A program made the translations under genes and the position numbers. DNA of 64,000 bases from Plectrocnemia conspersa. Its lineage: Eukaryota > Arthropoda > Insecta > Trichoptera > Polycentropodidae. The notes beneath the pieces are model-generated. The model was given only the letters and a program-made list of their open reading frames with translations. It had not been told where the DNA came from and did not search any database. This document shows positions 63,741 to 64,000 of the stretch, one piece after another. The stretch is from NCBI GenBank assembly GCA_009617715.1, contig VTFK01000117.1:620001-684000 (forward strand). The letters run 5' to 3'. Within the stretch, counting starts at the first letter, position 1, and every line of letters begins with the position of its first letter.

Positions 63741-64000
63741 TGTATGAATGCTTAGGTGAAACTAACCTACTATATTGATTCTAATATAGTATTATTGTAC
63801 AAGTTAAAAAATCAATGGAACCCATATAATAATTTTAAATCTGATCAACATGATTTGCCATGTTTTTCAATGCATCATAATGGTCTTTATACAAAATCAA
63901 ACGGTAATGAATTTGTAAGGATTTTTTTTCGCCTTCCACTCAGTCGATTCCTTTTCCTTTTATTTGTTTTTTTCGAATTAACTATTAAGGAAATTGAGCG

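Noticed and set aside
1..64000. CRISPR array, operon or prophage-like system
   Set aside because: No regularly spaced repeats with unique spacers and no bacterial gene organisation; splice-bounded exons show eukaryotic DNA.

Overview
The window is eukaryotic nuclear DNA, very A+T-rich (about three quarters A+T by eye). Coding exons are short, scattered and bounded by canonical GT/AG splice sites. Decayed mariner, hAT and non-LTR fragments and tRNA-headed SINE-like repeats are interspersed. These features, with short AT-rich introns and CAAAATG-like start contexts, suggest an insect or a related arthropod. The sequence alone does not give the species. There is no bacterial gene organisation, operon or CRISPR array.

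The one gene supported with confidence lies on the minus strand, 18,991 down to 12,168. Nine exons assemble into the MINDY-4/FAM188B-type deubiquitinase fold, in order: a GSSN loop, the pseudo-catalytic helix, an LLLTGRA block, an LKTPxLPIW block, the SHF histidine block, an FDLxYY block and the C-terminal HTKW block. The GGPCGVL catalytic motif reads NTTRGLL, so Arg replaces the nucleophilic Cys. This makes it a MINDY-4B-like pseudoenzyme. The 5' end is not resolved. The terminal stop is at 12,168-12,170. One exon junction (16,011 to 15,950) is out of frame by +1 as read.

By region: 1-12,167 is non-coding, with a tRNA-like repeat near 0.9-1.2 kb, a decayed mariner transposase fragment near 7.1 kb and a tandem GTCT/AGAC block near 9.6 kb. 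12,168-18,991 is the MINDY gene; its introns hold two copies of an uncharacterised dispersed repeat and a decayed Buster/ZBED-type hAT transposase. 19-46 kb is mostly desert, with a TE nest at 28.5-29.9 kb (palindrome, reverse transcriptase remnant, DUF4371/ZMYM1-like hAT remnant) and a string of GC- and CpG-richer islands that look like regulatory blocks or unrecognised first exons. 46-64 kb has two further good minus-strand exon candidates (46,088-46,213 and 56,911-57,127), a strong GC island at 51.2-51.8 kb, a diverged 325-bp duplication at 58.7-59.2 kb and a dense CTGGC/GCCAG palindrome cluster at 61.0-61.2 kb.

Most of the window is unannotatable intronic or intergenic sequence. Exon boundaries were read by eye from splice consensus, phase and family resemblance. 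Family assignments rest on remembered motif patterns, not on a search.
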